From: Hymenobacter aquaticus
Lineage (GTDB): Bacteria > Bacteroidota > Bacteroidia > Cytophagales > Hymenobacteraceae
Assembly (NCBI RefSeq): GCF_004765605.1
Contig: NZ_SRLC01000002.1
Coordinates: 1,302,001-1,366,000, forward strand
Reading direction: 5' to 3'
DNA: 64,000 nt
Made by a program: the position numbers and the translations under genes. Shown here piece by piece: positions 17,316 through 25,531 of this stretch (the first letter of the stretch is position 1; the number at the start of each line of letters is the position of its first letter). Under the pieces are notes generated by a model that was not told where the DNA came from, did no database searches, and saw only the letters and a list, made by a program, of their open reading frames with translations.

Positions 17316-17367
17316 AAACCGGGTTGGTTAAGCGACGCAACTCGTGCGTCTGGTTGAAAATGAGGTG

Positions 17368-17375
17368 CAAAGGTA
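17368..17375 (-). promoter_or_regulatory. rpsP operon -7 element (TACCTTTG)
   Basis: A perfect TAnnTTTG on the minus strand, 53 bases before the rpsP ATG. No TTG is found 17-23 bases upstream. Confidence 0.5.
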
Positions 17376-17456
17376 AGGGAAAATAATGTGCGAAATGTGG
17401 GGAAGGTGAATAATGTGCTAATGATTAATGTGCTTAGGTGCTAATGCTCTTCTCTG

Positions 17457-17570
17457 GTCATTACGAGGAGGCACGACGAAGCAATCCGTCCTCTGAAATG
17501 TGCTGGGCCTTTTAATGTGAAAAGCCCTTTACTCCGGTTGGAATAAAGGGCTTTCTGGTAAAAGAGCGTA
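17457..17570. repeat. Short dispersed element, family B (copy 1), with internal hairpin
   Basis: Begins GTCATTACGAGGA, continues AATCCGTCCTCTGAAATGT and ends CTTTCTGGTAAAAGAGCG. The same pieces occur in the same order in the larger element at 33861-34164. An internal hairpin (17521-17535 with 17540-17554, one mismatch) has a 4-base loop and may terminate the desaturase transcript. Confidence 0.6.
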
Positions 17571-17595
17571 ACTACTTACGCAGACGCGTCATTTC

Positions 17596-18354
17596 TTACG
17601 CGGCGACTTTCATCTTTTGGGCGGTTACTTTCCGCTTGATCTTGATGATGCCGGCTTTGTCCAGGGTCCAGATGACGGAGTACGTGGGGTCGAATTCCCA
17701 CCACTTCACGCCGAAGTTGACGCGCATGGGCAGCTTGTGGTGGTTGTTCTGGAACAATTCGCCGAAAGCCAAAAAGTCGAGGGCCAGCGTGTTCTTGCTG
17801 TGGTCGTGGTTGTCGAAGTTCTGGTAGCCGTACTTGTGGCCGCCCCAGTTGACGATGGCACCGTGAATCGGACCCATCAGGAAGTGGATGGGTAGCAGCA
17901 GAAACATCCACCAAGCGGTGGCAAACTGCACGTAGAACAGCACGTAGAGCGTACCCCAAGCCAGGCGCGAGTACCATTTGTCGCCGATGTTCTCGATGAG
18001 CGACCATTCGGGGTAGTCGCCCTCAAACCGCTCGGCGGCGGCGTACTTGCGGTTCAGCACGTCGTTGTAGATGTTCTTGGTCTTCCACATCATGCTGAAG
18101 GCATTCGACGAAAACAGGGGCGAATGCGGGTCCATTTCCGTGTCGGAGTAGGCGTGGTGCATGCGGTGCAGCAGCGCGTAAGCCCGCGGCGAGAGGAAGG
18201 AAGAGCCCTGGCAGATGTAGGTGAACAGAAAGAAGAACCGCTCCCAGAACTTGTTCATCGTGAACATCTTGTGGGCGGCGTAGCGGTGCAGATAGAACGT
18301 CTGCGTGAAGAGCGACAGGTAGTAGTGCGCTACAAAGAAAATGAGTATCGGCAT
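17596..18354 (-). CDS. Membrane fatty acid desaturase (acyl-CoA/acyl-lipid desaturase)
   Basis: A 252-residue integral membrane di-iron desaturase that introduces a double bond into acyl chains. Histidine boxes are intact: HRYAAH, HRMHH (LLHRMHHAYSD), and the third box QNNHH, plus the H in GPIHGAIVNWGGH. Four hydrophobic segments are arranged as in delta-9-type enzymes. The ATG at 18354 is chosen; a longer frame to 18405 is possible but adds an atypical N-terminus. A full consensus promoter lies 90-120 bases upstream. It probably adjusts membrane fluidity. Confidence 0.92.
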   Translation of the reverse strand: MPILIFFVAHYYLSLFTQTFYLHRYAAHKMFTMNKFWERFFFLFTYICQGSSFLSPRAYALLHRMHHAYSDTEMDPHSPLFSSNAFSMMWKTKNIYNDVLNRKYAAAERFEGDYPEWSLIENIGDKWYSRLAWGTLYVLFYVQFATAWWMFLLLPIHFLMGPIHGAIVNWGGHKYGYQNFDNHDHSKNTLALDFLAFGELFQNNHHKLPMRVNFGVKWWEFDPTYSVIWTLDKAGIIKIKRKVTAQKMKVAA

Positions 18355-18443
18355 GGGCCAGAAATAAGAGGAAACGCTCAGAGGTCGGCAGCAAACTGCC
18401 CGCACAAGCCCAACGGCTGGCTATAAGTTCACATTTGCCAACA

Positions 18444-18474
18444 CAAACCTACGGCCACGCTGCGGGGTGGTCAA
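18444..18474 (-). promoter_or_regulatory. Desaturase promoter, TTG-N20-TAGGTTTG
   Basis: On the minus strand TTG (18472-18474), exactly 20 bases, then TAGGTTTG (18444-18451). Full consensus match, leaving a leader of about 80 bases before the ATG at 18354. Confidence 0.7.
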
Positions 18475-18574
18475 TTAATCAGCCTAAAACGCCAAAATCT
18501 TGTTCAGTGGGAGCCAGAGCAAGGCGAGGCAGTTGGAAGCCCGGGCAAACAGGGCCGGGCCGCAACGGCAACTG

Positions 18575-19288
18575 CTAGAGCGTGTAAAAGGTTTGAGCGG
18601 CTTCCCAGTGGGCCATTTCCGGCACCGGGGCCCGGAAGCACATGGCCTCGCGGGTCACGGGGTGCTCAAACTCCAGCTGCCGGGCGTGCAGCGCGATGCT
18701 CACGTCGGGCAATGGGTTGAGAAAACCATATTTCACGTCGCCGACAATGGGCGTGCCCAGGCCGGTGGCCAGCTGCACCCGGATCTGGTGGGGGCGGCCC
18801 GTAATGGGATTCACCTGGATCAGGAAGCGGTTGCCGGCCTGGCCCAGCACTTGGTAGTCGAGGTCAGCTTTCAGGCCCTGAGGGTGCATTTTGGGGTAGG
18901 CCTTGGTCACGTTGCGAATCGGGTCTTTCACCAGCCAGTGCGTCAGGTGGCCGCTGCTGGGCTCGGGGCACTTGCCCACCAAGGCCCAGTAGGTTTTGTG
19001 CACCTTGTTGTCGCGGAACATCTCGTTCAGGCGGCTCAGGGCCTTGCTGGTTTTGGCCAACGCTACCACCCCGCTCACGGGCCGGTCGAGACGGTGGGCC
19101 ACGCCCACGAAGGCCGCGCCCGGCTTCTTGTACTTGAAGCGCAGGTATTCGGCGGCTTTCACCGACAGCGGCTCATCCCCGGTATTGTCGCCCTGCACCA
19201 GAACGCCGGCGGGCTTGTTGAGAATGAGCAAGTGGTTGTCTTCGAACAGAATTTCCTTCTGCTCCGACCAAATGTTAGGACGATTCAC
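18575..19288 (-). CDS. RluA-family 23S rRNA/tRNA pseudouridine synthase
   Basis: A 237-residue enzyme with the RluA signature: LNKPAGVLVQ near residue 25, catalytic D68 in HRLDRPVSG, then a PITGRPHQIRVQLA segment. There is no N-terminal S4 domain, so it resembles the short RluA form rather than RluC or RluD. The target RNA and position cannot be told from sequence. It follows panB on the minus strand with a 116-base repeat-filled gap. Confidence 0.92.
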   Translation of the reverse strand: MNRPNIWSEQKEILFEDNHLLILNKPAGVLVQGDNTGDEPLSVKAAEYLRFKYKKPGAAFVGVAHRLDRPVSGVVALAKTSKALSRLNEMFRDNKVHKTYWALVGKCPEPSSGHLTHWLVKDPIRNVTKAYPKMHPQGLKADLDYQVLGQAGNRFLIQVNPITGRPHQIRVQLATGLGTPIVGDVKYGFLNPLPDVSIALHARQLEFEHPVTREAMCFRAPVPEMAHWEAAQTFYTL

Positions 19289-19303
19289 TGGAGTGCAATT
19301 ATG

Positions 19304-19403
19304 AATTATGAATTATTAATTATGAGTTGTGACCATCAACGGCTTTAGCACGAGGTGGCACAACCAGCTAATTCACAATTCAGAACTCATCATTCTTAAT
19401 TAA
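19304..19403. repeat. AT-rich imperfect palindrome
   Basis: Arms of about 30 bases (19304-19332 and 19373-19403), built of AATTATGAATTAT-like sequence, pair imperfectly around a GC-rich 40-base loop. It occupies the gap between panB and the pseudouridine synthase gene and may act as an RNA processing or termination structure. It looks like a dispersed short repeat rather than gene-specific sequence. Confidence 0.5.
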
Positions 19404-19404
19404 A

Positions 19405-20220
19405 TTAATACGCCTCTTCGGCGCTGGGGAAGTCGTGGTCTTTGACGTCTTTTACGTAGCGCGTCACCGCGTCGTGCATCAGGTCGGCTAGCTCGGCGTA
19501 GCGGCGCAGGAAGCGGGGCTTGAATTCCTTGGTGATGCCCAGCATGTCGTGCACCACCAGCACCTGCCCGTCCACGTTGGGGCCGGCCCCGATGCCGATT
19601 ACGGGAATGGACAGCTTTTCGGCCACCTGCTTGGCCAGGGCCGACGGAATTTTTTCCAGCACCAGGGCAAAGCAGCCCAGATCCTGGAGCAGCTGCGCGT
19701 CTTCGATCAGCTTCTGAGCTTCGGCTTCTTCCTTGGCCCGCACGGTGTAGGTGCCAAACTTGTAAATGCTCTGGGGAGTGAGGCCCAAATGGCCCATCAC
19801 CGGAATGCCGGCCGTGAGAATGCGCGTAATCGACTCCTTGATTTCGGCGCCGCCCTCCAGCTTGATGGAGTGGGCCCCGGATTCCTTCATGATGCGGATG
19901 GCCGAGCGCAGCGCCTCCGAGGAGTTGCCCTGGTACGAGCCAAACGGCATGTCCACCACCACTAAGGCGCGCTTCACGGCCCGCACCACGCTCTGGGCGT
20001 GGTAAATCATCTGGTCGAGGGTGATGGGCAGCGTGGTTTCGTGGCCGGCCATGACGTTGGAAGCCGAGTCGCCGACCAGCAGCACGTCGATGCCCGCCCC
20101 GTCGAGGATGGTGGCCATCGAGAAATCGTACGCGGTAAGCATCGAAATCTTTTCGCCGCGCTGTTTCATGGCCAAAAGCTGATGCGTGGTGACGAGCTTA
20201 ACTTCTTTGTGCTGCGACAT
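19405..20220 (-). CDS. panB: 3-methyl-2-oxobutanoate hydroxymethyltransferase
   Basis: A 271-residue TIM-barrel enzyme that makes ketopantoate from 2-oxoisovalerate and methylene-THF, the first committed step to pantothenate and CoA. Diagnostic segments are the start KISMLTAYDFSMATI, VGDSASNVMAGHETTLPIT (metal-binding Asp), IKLEGG, VMGHLGLTPQS and IPVIGIGAGPNVDGQVLV. The length is typical. The only pantothenate gene in the window. Confidence 0.96.
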   Translation of the reverse strand: MSQHKEVKLVTTHQLLAMKQRGEKISMLTAYDFSMATILDGAGIDVLLVGDSASNVMAGHETTLPITLDQMIYHAQSVVRAVKRALVVVDMPFGSYQGNSSEALRSAIRIMKESGAHSIKLEGGAEIKESITRILTAGIPVMGHLGLTPQSIYKFGTYTVRAKEEAEAQKLIEDAQLLQDLGCFALVLEKIPSALAKQVAEKLSIPVIGIGAGPNVDGQVLVVHDMLGITKEFKPRFLRRYAELADLMHDAVTRYVKDVKDHDFPSAEEAY

Positions 20221-20438
20221 GAGAGGAAACGGCTAAACCGGAGTGAAAGAATAATGGCAAAGCTGCGGATTTTTTGCCAGATCCGGCTTACTGGGCCCCG
20301 AAAGCCCACTCTGCGGAACAACCCCAAACCGACCCGCGCCGGCCCGTAACCCGCTTGTTGCTAGTTAGATCAAATGAAGCCGCCGCCCGCAGTTCAGGTG
20401 AAGCGTGGGCGGCGGAAAAAACCAGGGCTGCGTTTGGG

Positions 20439-23342
20439 CTACCGATTCATGAAGGAGCGGTTGCGGTTCAGCTTCAGGTCCTGGAGCAACGACGACTTGG
20501 CGGCAATGGTCACGAAGTAGCCGCGCGTGAGGCCGAAGGGGCGCCAGTTGCCGGTGATCTGCCAGCAGTGCAGGTCGCGGTAGAAGTCCAGGGACGGAGC
20601 CACGATCTGCTTGCTGATGAAGTCGTAGCTGGCGTTGTAGCCGAAGCGGAAGTTGCTGGTCAGCTTTACCGAGCCGCTGGCCGTGATGGAGGCCGAGCTC
20701 ACGGCCGGGCGGCGCAGCACGGTGCCGCGCGAGGGCAGCGGGCCGGGGTCGTCGTAGCGGGTGGTGAAGCTGGCGGCCAGCTCCCACGGAATCTCGAAGT
20801 CCACGTAGTCCTCGTAGGGATTCACGCGGTTGGGCGTGCCCAGCGTGGGGTCGTTGGTGGGAGCCACGGCGCGGGGCACCGTCGACTTCTTCTTGCCCTG
20901 GGCCGGGTTGAACTGGTAGCTCAGCGACAAATCGGCGGTGGCCAGGCGGGCCAGGCGGCGGCGCGACTGTTCCAGCAGGTACTTATTGAGCAGGCGGCCG
21001 GTGGAGTCGCGCTGGTAGAAGACGAAGTTGGCGTTGACGTTCACGTTGAGCTTGCGCGCAATCTGGGTGCGGAACACGGCCGACAAGGGCTGGAGGCGGA
21101 ACGAGTCGGCGGCGAAGTTGTAGCCGCTGCTGAAATCCAGGCCGTCAATCAGGCTGACTTTCTCGAACGGGGTGGTGCCGGTGGTGTCCTTGTCGTTGCG
21201 TACCTTCATTTCCACCTGGTTCTGCAGGTTGAAGCTGACCTGCCGGACTTCCGTGCCGCTGGGCGTGCCGTAGAGGAAGCCGTTGTAGCGCGAGAAGCTG
21301 ACCGGGTTCAGGATGCGGCCCGTGGCGGGGTCGAGCTGGTTGTAGCGCTGCCCTTCGCTGTTGGTCAGGTTGCCAAACTGCTGGTTGACGAAGTACAGGC
21401 TGCTGCGCTGGGTGTAGTCGGGCGAGTAGCTGAAGTTGGCGCTGGGCGTGAGCTTATGGCGGATAGCCTGAATCTTGTGGGTGCCCTTGCGCACCACCGT
21501 GCCGTAGATGTTGGTGCCCACGTTCACGCCCGCCGACCAGTTGTAGACCCGGTTGAAGCCCCGCACCGTGTCGATGCGGACGGCCTGGGCCACGGAGTTG
21601 TAGGAGTAGTCGAGGCGCTTGCCGTACCACACCTCCCCGTAGTTGACGGAGGGCGACACGTTGAAATACTTGATGACCGGCAGCGGAATGGTGTAGCTGC
21701 CCAGGGCAATCTGAAACTGGTGCTGCACGCCGGTCTGGGCGTTGCGCAGCAGGGGCCGGATGTTGGAAAAGCTGACCGGCAGGATGCTAGCTTCGTTGGT
21801 GCCGCCCAGCAGCGGAATGCCGTTGCTGAGGGTGCGGGCGGGCACCGAGTTGCTCAGGCGGTTCTGGCCCGTGAGGGTGTAAGCAATGGAAAACTGCTCG
21901 TAGAACCGGCCCCGGGGCGTGATGCCCAGCAGCTCGTAGGGGTACTGGCGCGCCACGCCCACCGTCACGTCGGGCAGGGTAAAGTCCATGGTGCCGGTAG
22001 CCGTGTTCTGGCTTTGGCTGAACTGCAGCGCGTAGTTGATGGGCGAGTTGCGGATCTGCTTCTGGTAGCTGACGTTGGAGCTGAAAGCCGGCGTCAGGTA
22101 GCGGCGCTGGTCGAAGCTGTTCTGCTGGTTGTAGTCGTTGCTGCCGGCCTGCACGCTGGCCGAAAACCGGCCCCCGCCGGGCCGGGGCACCGGCGAGTGG
22201 CTCCAGCTCAGCCAGAACGTGCGCGGCGAGCGGGGCTTGCGGTACTCGTTGTTGGTATTCACCGTGTTGGAGCGCAGAATCAAATCGGCGGGGCGCTGGC
22301 TGTAGCTGAAGTTGAGCAGGCCGTTGTAGGCGTAGCGCTTCAGATACTGCATTTCGGCCGTGGTGGCAAAGCCCCCGAAGGCGTCGGCGTTGCCCGAGTA
22401 GATGTCGCCGGTGAGGCGCACCCCGATGTTGTCGTTGACCACCCAGTAGTAGCCACCGTTGCGCAGGGCAAAGCCCCGGTCGGATGTCTGGCCGAAGGAG
22501 GGGAAGATCAGGCCCGAGGCCCGGCTTTTGCCCGGGGTGGGGAAGTAGCCGAACAAAAAGCCCAGGGGCGTGGGAATGTCGCCGATAACCAGGTTAAACG
22601 GCCCGGTCACCACCTTTTCCTTGGGTATCACCTTCATCTTGGTGGCGTTGATGAAGAAGTGCGGGTGCTCCAGGTTGCAAGTGGTGTAGCGCCCGTTGCG
22701 GCCGAAGATTTCGTTCAGCTCGTTTTTCTTGATGGTTTCGGCGTGCACGTAGCCTTCGCCCTGCTGCGTGACGGCCTCGGCAATCTTGCCCCGCTTGGTT
22801 TTGAAGTTGTAGTTGATGCGCCCGGCGGTGTAGGTGCCGCCGCCGTCGGCAAACACCGGCTTGCCCACCACTTTGCCGGTCGTGTCGGCCGCGCCTTCGG
22901 CTGTAAGCAGGTTTTTGCTGTAGTCCACCGTAATCTGGGCGGCCTTCAGGTTCATGTCGCCGTAATCAATCAGGGACTTATTGTAGAGGCGGGCGACTTT
23001 ATTCTGCACCTCAAACCGAATCGAGTCGGTGGCCGAATATTTAATGGTGGTTTCGATGTCGCCTTTGGGCCTAGCCGACACCCGCAGCGAGTCGCCGGCG
23101 CGGCTGCTGTCGGCCCCGGCCAGCAGGCCCGCGCGCCGGGTGGTATCGGGCCGAATATCGGTCAGGCGGCGTCCGTTGGGGTCCAGGCGCGGTACGGCCA
23201 CGGGCGTGGCCGGGCGCGGCGTACCTTGGCTCCAGGCCATAGTACTACTGCCGAGCCAGAGCAGGGCCACCACCAGCAGGGGGTGCCACCGGCGGGCACG
23301 GGAAGGGAAAGTAGGCAGGATAGACAGCGTAGACAGGGCCAC
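20439..23342 (-). CDS. lptD: LptD-like outer-membrane protein
   Basis: A 967-residue protein if the GTG at 23342 is used. A signal peptide (WHPLLVVALLWLGSS, AWSQG) is followed by an OstA/LptA-type jelly-roll region (about residues 90-260: NKSLIDYGDMNLKAAQITVDY, ADGGGTYTAGRINYN) and a long beta-barrel. This is the layout of LptD, which inserts lipopolysaccharide into the outer leaflet. The frame runs to an ATG at 23399, but a perfect TACCTTTG promoter element lies at 23375-23382, inside that extension, and the extension has no signal-peptide character. It is divergent from the amidase gene. Confidence 0.85.
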   Translation of the reverse strand: MALSTLSILPTFPSRARRWHPLLVVALLWLGSSTMAWSQGTPRPATPVAVPRLDPNGRRLTDIRPDTTRRAGLLAGADSSRAGDSLRVSARPKGDIETTIKYSATDSIRFEVQNKVARLYNKSLIDYGDMNLKAAQITVDYSKNLLTAEGAADTTGKVVGKPVFADGGGTYTAGRINYNFKTKRGKIAEAVTQQGEGYVHAETIKKNELNEIFGRNGRYTTCNLEHPHFFINATKMKVIPKEKVVTGPFNLVIGDIPTPLGFLFGYFPTPGKSRASGLIFPSFGQTSDRGFALRNGGYYWVVNDNIGVRLTGDIYSGNADAFGGFATTAEMQYLKRYAYNGLLNFSYSQRPADLILRSNTVNTNNEYRKPRSPRTFWLSWSHSPVPRPGGGRFSASVQAGSNDYNQQNSFDQRRYLTPAFSSNVSYQKQIRNSPINYALQFSQSQNTATGTMDFTLPDVTVGVARQYPYELLGITPRGRFYEQFSIAYTLTGQNRLSNSVPARTLSNGIPLLGGTNEASILPVSFSNIRPLLRNAQTGVQHQFQIALGSYTIPLPVIKYFNVSPSVNYGEVWYGKRLDYSYNSVAQAVRIDTVRGFNRVYNWSAGVNVGTNIYGTVVRKGTHKIQAIRHKLTPSANFSYSPDYTQRSSLYFVNQQFGNLTNSEGQRYNQLDPATGRILNPVSFSRYNGFLYGTPSGTEVRQVSFNLQNQVEMKVRNDKDTTGTTPFEKVSLIDGLDFSSGYNFAADSFRLQPLSAVFRTQIARKLNVNVNANFVFYQRDSTGRLLNKYLLEQSRRRLARLATADLSLSYQFNPAQGKKKSTVPRAVAPTNDPTLGTPNRVNPYEDYVDFEIPWELAASFTTRYDDPGPLPSRGTVLRRPAVSSASITASGSVKLTSNFRFGYNASYDFISKQIVAPSLDFYRDLHCWQITGNWRPFGLTRGYFVTIAAKSSLLQDLKLNRNRSFMNR

Positions 23343-23374
23343 GTGGTTTTTATCGTTTATTTTGTGGCTGTTTG

Positions 23375-23382
23375 CAAAGGTA
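23375..23382 (-). promoter_or_regulatory. Candidate lptD -7 element (TACCTTTG)
   Basis: Perfect TAnnTTTG on the minus strand, 33 bases upstream of the GTG at 23342 and downstream of the longer ATG start at 23399. It therefore favours the shorter lptD. Confidence 0.5.
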
Positions 23383-23411
23383 ACGGGTAGCTGCCCCAAC
23401 TAACGAACTCC

Positions 23412-24218
23412 GTGCGGAATATTGTCGCTCTTTGCCTGGCGGGCCTGGTTTTTCTTTCGGGCTCGTCGGGAGCCGTAGCCCCGGGCACGCCCGGCCTGCC
23501 GCCCCAGAAGTATCATCTGCGCACCGTGGTCCTGGATGCCGGGCACGGCGGGAAAGACCGTGGCTGCACCGGCGTAAAAGCCCGGGAAGCCGACGTGTCG
23601 CTGAAAATCATTCTGGAAGTGGGCCGCCTCATCGAGGAAAACATGCCCGACGTGAAGGTCGTCTACACCCGCAAAACCGACGTGTTCGTGGAGCTGGCCG
23701 ACCGGGCCGGCATTGCCAACAAGCACGGGGCCGACCTGTTCATCTCGGTGCACTGCAACGCCAGCTCGCCCGGGGCCTACGGCACGGAGGTCTGGACGAT
23801 GGGGCCGCACAAGACCGAAGCTAACCTGTCGGTGGCCAAGCGCGAAAACGCCGTAATTCTGCAGGAAGACAACTACAAGGAGCGCTACAGCGGCTTCGAC
23901 CCGACGTCGCCCCAGAGCCACATCCTGTTTTCGCTCTACCAAAGCGCCCACATGGTGAACAGCCTGCGCCTGGCCCAGAAGGTCGACCGGCAGTTCCGGA
24001 CCACCGTGGGGCGGCACTCGCGCGGCGTGAAGCAGGCGGGCTTTCTGGTGCTCTGGAAATCGACCATGCCCTCGGTGCTGATCGAAGCCGGCTTCCTGAC
24101 CAACCGCTCCGAGGAGCAGTACCTCAACGATAAATCGGGGCAGTCGTATATGGCCTCGGGCATCTACCGGGCTTTCCGGGATTATAAGTCCGAACTCGAA
24201 GCCATGAACGCGGAATAA
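23412..24218 (+). CDS. N-acetylmuramoyl-L-alanine amidase (Amidase_3)
   Basis: A 268-residue exported zinc amidase that cuts the bond between MurNAc and the stem peptide, used in daughter-cell separation or wall turnover. Zinc and catalytic residues are visible: H45 in LDAGHGGKD, E59 in KAREADVSL, H114 in ISVHCNAS, and E225 in VLIEAGFLTN. The N-terminus is a signal peptide (NIVALCLAGLVFLSG). The start is GTG at 23412. It is followed 75 bases later by the MCE protein, in the same direction. Confidence 0.94.
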   Translation: MRNIVALCLAGLVFLSGSSGAVAPGTPGLPPQKYHLRTVVLDAGHGGKDRGCTGVKAREADVSLKIILEVGRLIEENMPDVKVVYTRKTDVFVELADRAGIANKHGADLFISVHCNASSPGAYGTEVWTMGPHKTEANLSVAKRENAVILQEDNYKERYSGFDPTSPQSHILFSLYQSAHMVNSLRLAQKVDRQFRTTVGRHSRGVKQAGFLVLWKSTMPSVLIEAGFLTNRSEEQYLNDKSGQSYMASGIYRAFRDYKSELEAMNAE

Positions 24219-24293
24219 GCCGGCTTCAATCCTACCGCCTTGATGTTAGCGTTTCGTATCTGCCCCTTCTACACTCTCAAGCCCTGACGCAGC

Positions 24294-25325
24294 GTGTCAA
24301 AAGAACTTAAAGTAGCCCTGCTGGGCATCGTGGCCCTGGCCGCCCTATATATCGGGTTCAACTTCCTGAAAGGCAGTAACCTCTTGTCGTCGGACCGCAC
24401 CTACTACGCCAAGTACGACAACGTGGACGGCCTGACCGTGGGCAACCCCGTGATTCTGAACGGCGTGAAAGTCGGGCAGGTGAAAAACATGGAGCTGCTG
24501 CCCGAGGAGCGCAACCGCATCCGCGTGTCGCTGGAGCTGCAGAAGGGCATTACCGTCGGCGACTCCACCGTGGCCAGCCTCTCGGGCTCGTTGCTGGGCA
24601 GCAAGACCATTACCCTGTTTCTGGGCAAAAACTCGCAGGTGTTCAGCGGGGGCGAGGAGCTCAAGTCCTACACCGTGGCCAGCATCACCGACGCCTTCCA
24701 GGCCAAGGCCCTGCCCGTGCTCGGCACCGTCGACTCCACGCTGATTAAGGTGAACAGCTTCCTGAGCAAGGAGGCCCGCGTGAGCTTGCAGGCCACGCTG
24801 CTCAACGCCCAGGGCAGCACCGAGGCGCTGAAAAACCTGCTGATCATGAACCAGCGCAACATCAACCAGATTACCACCAACATGGCCCAGCTCACCTCGG
24901 AGCTGAACCGGACCAGCAAGAAGTTCGACCGGATTGCCTCCAACTTCTCCCAGCTCAGCGACTCGCTGAAGGGCGCGCCGGTGGGCCCCGCCATGCGCAA
25001 GCTGAATGCCACCATGACCGAGGCCCAGACCGCCATGACCGGCGTCAACAAGGCCCTGACCGACCAGAAAGGCTCCCTGGGCAAGCTCATCAACGACACG
25101 CTGCTCTACCGCAACCTGAACGCCACGGCCCAGAGCTCCGATGCCCTGCTCAAAGATCTGAAAGCCAACCCCAAGCGCTACGTGCACTTCTCCGTATTCG
25201 GGGGCGGCGGCAAGGACAAGACCAAGAAGGAAACCACCCGGAAGCCCGACGGCGAAATCAAGGTGGAGGAGAAGAAGGTGGAAACCACGCCCAGCATCGG
25301 CGCCACCGACTCCACGGTGAAATAA
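24294..25325 (+). CDS. MCE-domain (MlaD-like) lipid-transport protein
   Basis: A 343-residue protein with one N-terminal membrane helix (about residues 7-25), one MCE domain (about residues 36-115: YYAKYDNVDGLTVGNPVILN, GVKVGQV), then a long helical and coiled region and a Lys/Glu-rich C-terminus. Single-MCE proteins such as MlaD form hexameric rings that carry phospholipids between membranes. The usual permease and ATPase partners are not in the window. GTG start. Its 3' end is closed by a strong terminator. Confidence 0.88.
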   Translation: MSKELKVALLGIVALAALYIGFNFLKGSNLLSSDRTYYAKYDNVDGLTVGNPVILNGVKVGQVKNMELLPEERNRIRVSLELQKGITVGDSTVASLSGSLLGSKTITLFLGKNSQVFSGGEELKSYTVASITDAFQAKALPVLGTVDSTLIKVNSFLSKEARVSLQATLLNAQGSTEALKNLLIMNQRNINQITTNMAQLTSELNRTSKKFDRIASNFSQLSDSLKGAPVGPAMRKLNATMTEAQTAMTGVNKALTDQKGSLGKLINDTLLYRNLNATAQSSDALLKDLKANPKRYVHFSVFGGGGKDKTKKETTRKPDGEIKVEEKKVETTPSIGATDSTVK

Positions 25326-25361
25326 CCCGGCTTAGCCGTACTACAGAAACTATTACCTTTG

Positions 25362-25388
25362 AATCCGCCCCACCAGGGCGGATTTTTT
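25362..25388 (+). terminator. Intrinsic terminator after the MCE gene
   Basis: Perfect 9-bp stem (AATCCGCCC / GGGCGGATT) with a 5-base loop, running into a T6 tract. Confidence 0.85.
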
Positions 25389-25412
25389 GTGCCCCGTACC
25401 CACGGTGAAATA

Positions 25413-25496
25413 GTGAGGTGGTGAAATGGTGAGTTGTTGTTTCGCTGGCGCGGTTATGCTCCGTCAGAACATAAACTCACCATTTCACCACCTCAC
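25413..25496. repeat. Perfect 23-bp inverted repeat
   Basis: Arms at 25413-25435 and 25474-25496 are exact reverse complements, built of GGTGAAATGGTGAG-type sequence, with a 38-base loop. A degenerate single arm recurs just before folB at 37751-37790. It lies 36 bases before the carboxylase gene, so transcripts reading through would carry a long 5' hairpin. Confidence 0.8.
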
Positions 25497-25531
25497 CATC
25501 TCCCCACTTCCATCTCCCCACCCACTTCCCG

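Noticed and set aside
20274..23390. A 1038-residue open frame antisense to lptD
   Set aside because: High GC content opens long frames on the opposite strand; the product has no domain and lptD on the other strand has clear family features. The same applies to the long frames antisense to the M1 peptidase (11429-14086), the M56 protein (41408-43954) and the Ig/IPT protein (47257-49674).
25354..25361. TACCTTTG as promoter of the carboxylase gene
   Set aside because: It matches the -7 consensus but directly precedes the MCE terminator hairpin, so a transcript starting there would be terminated at once.
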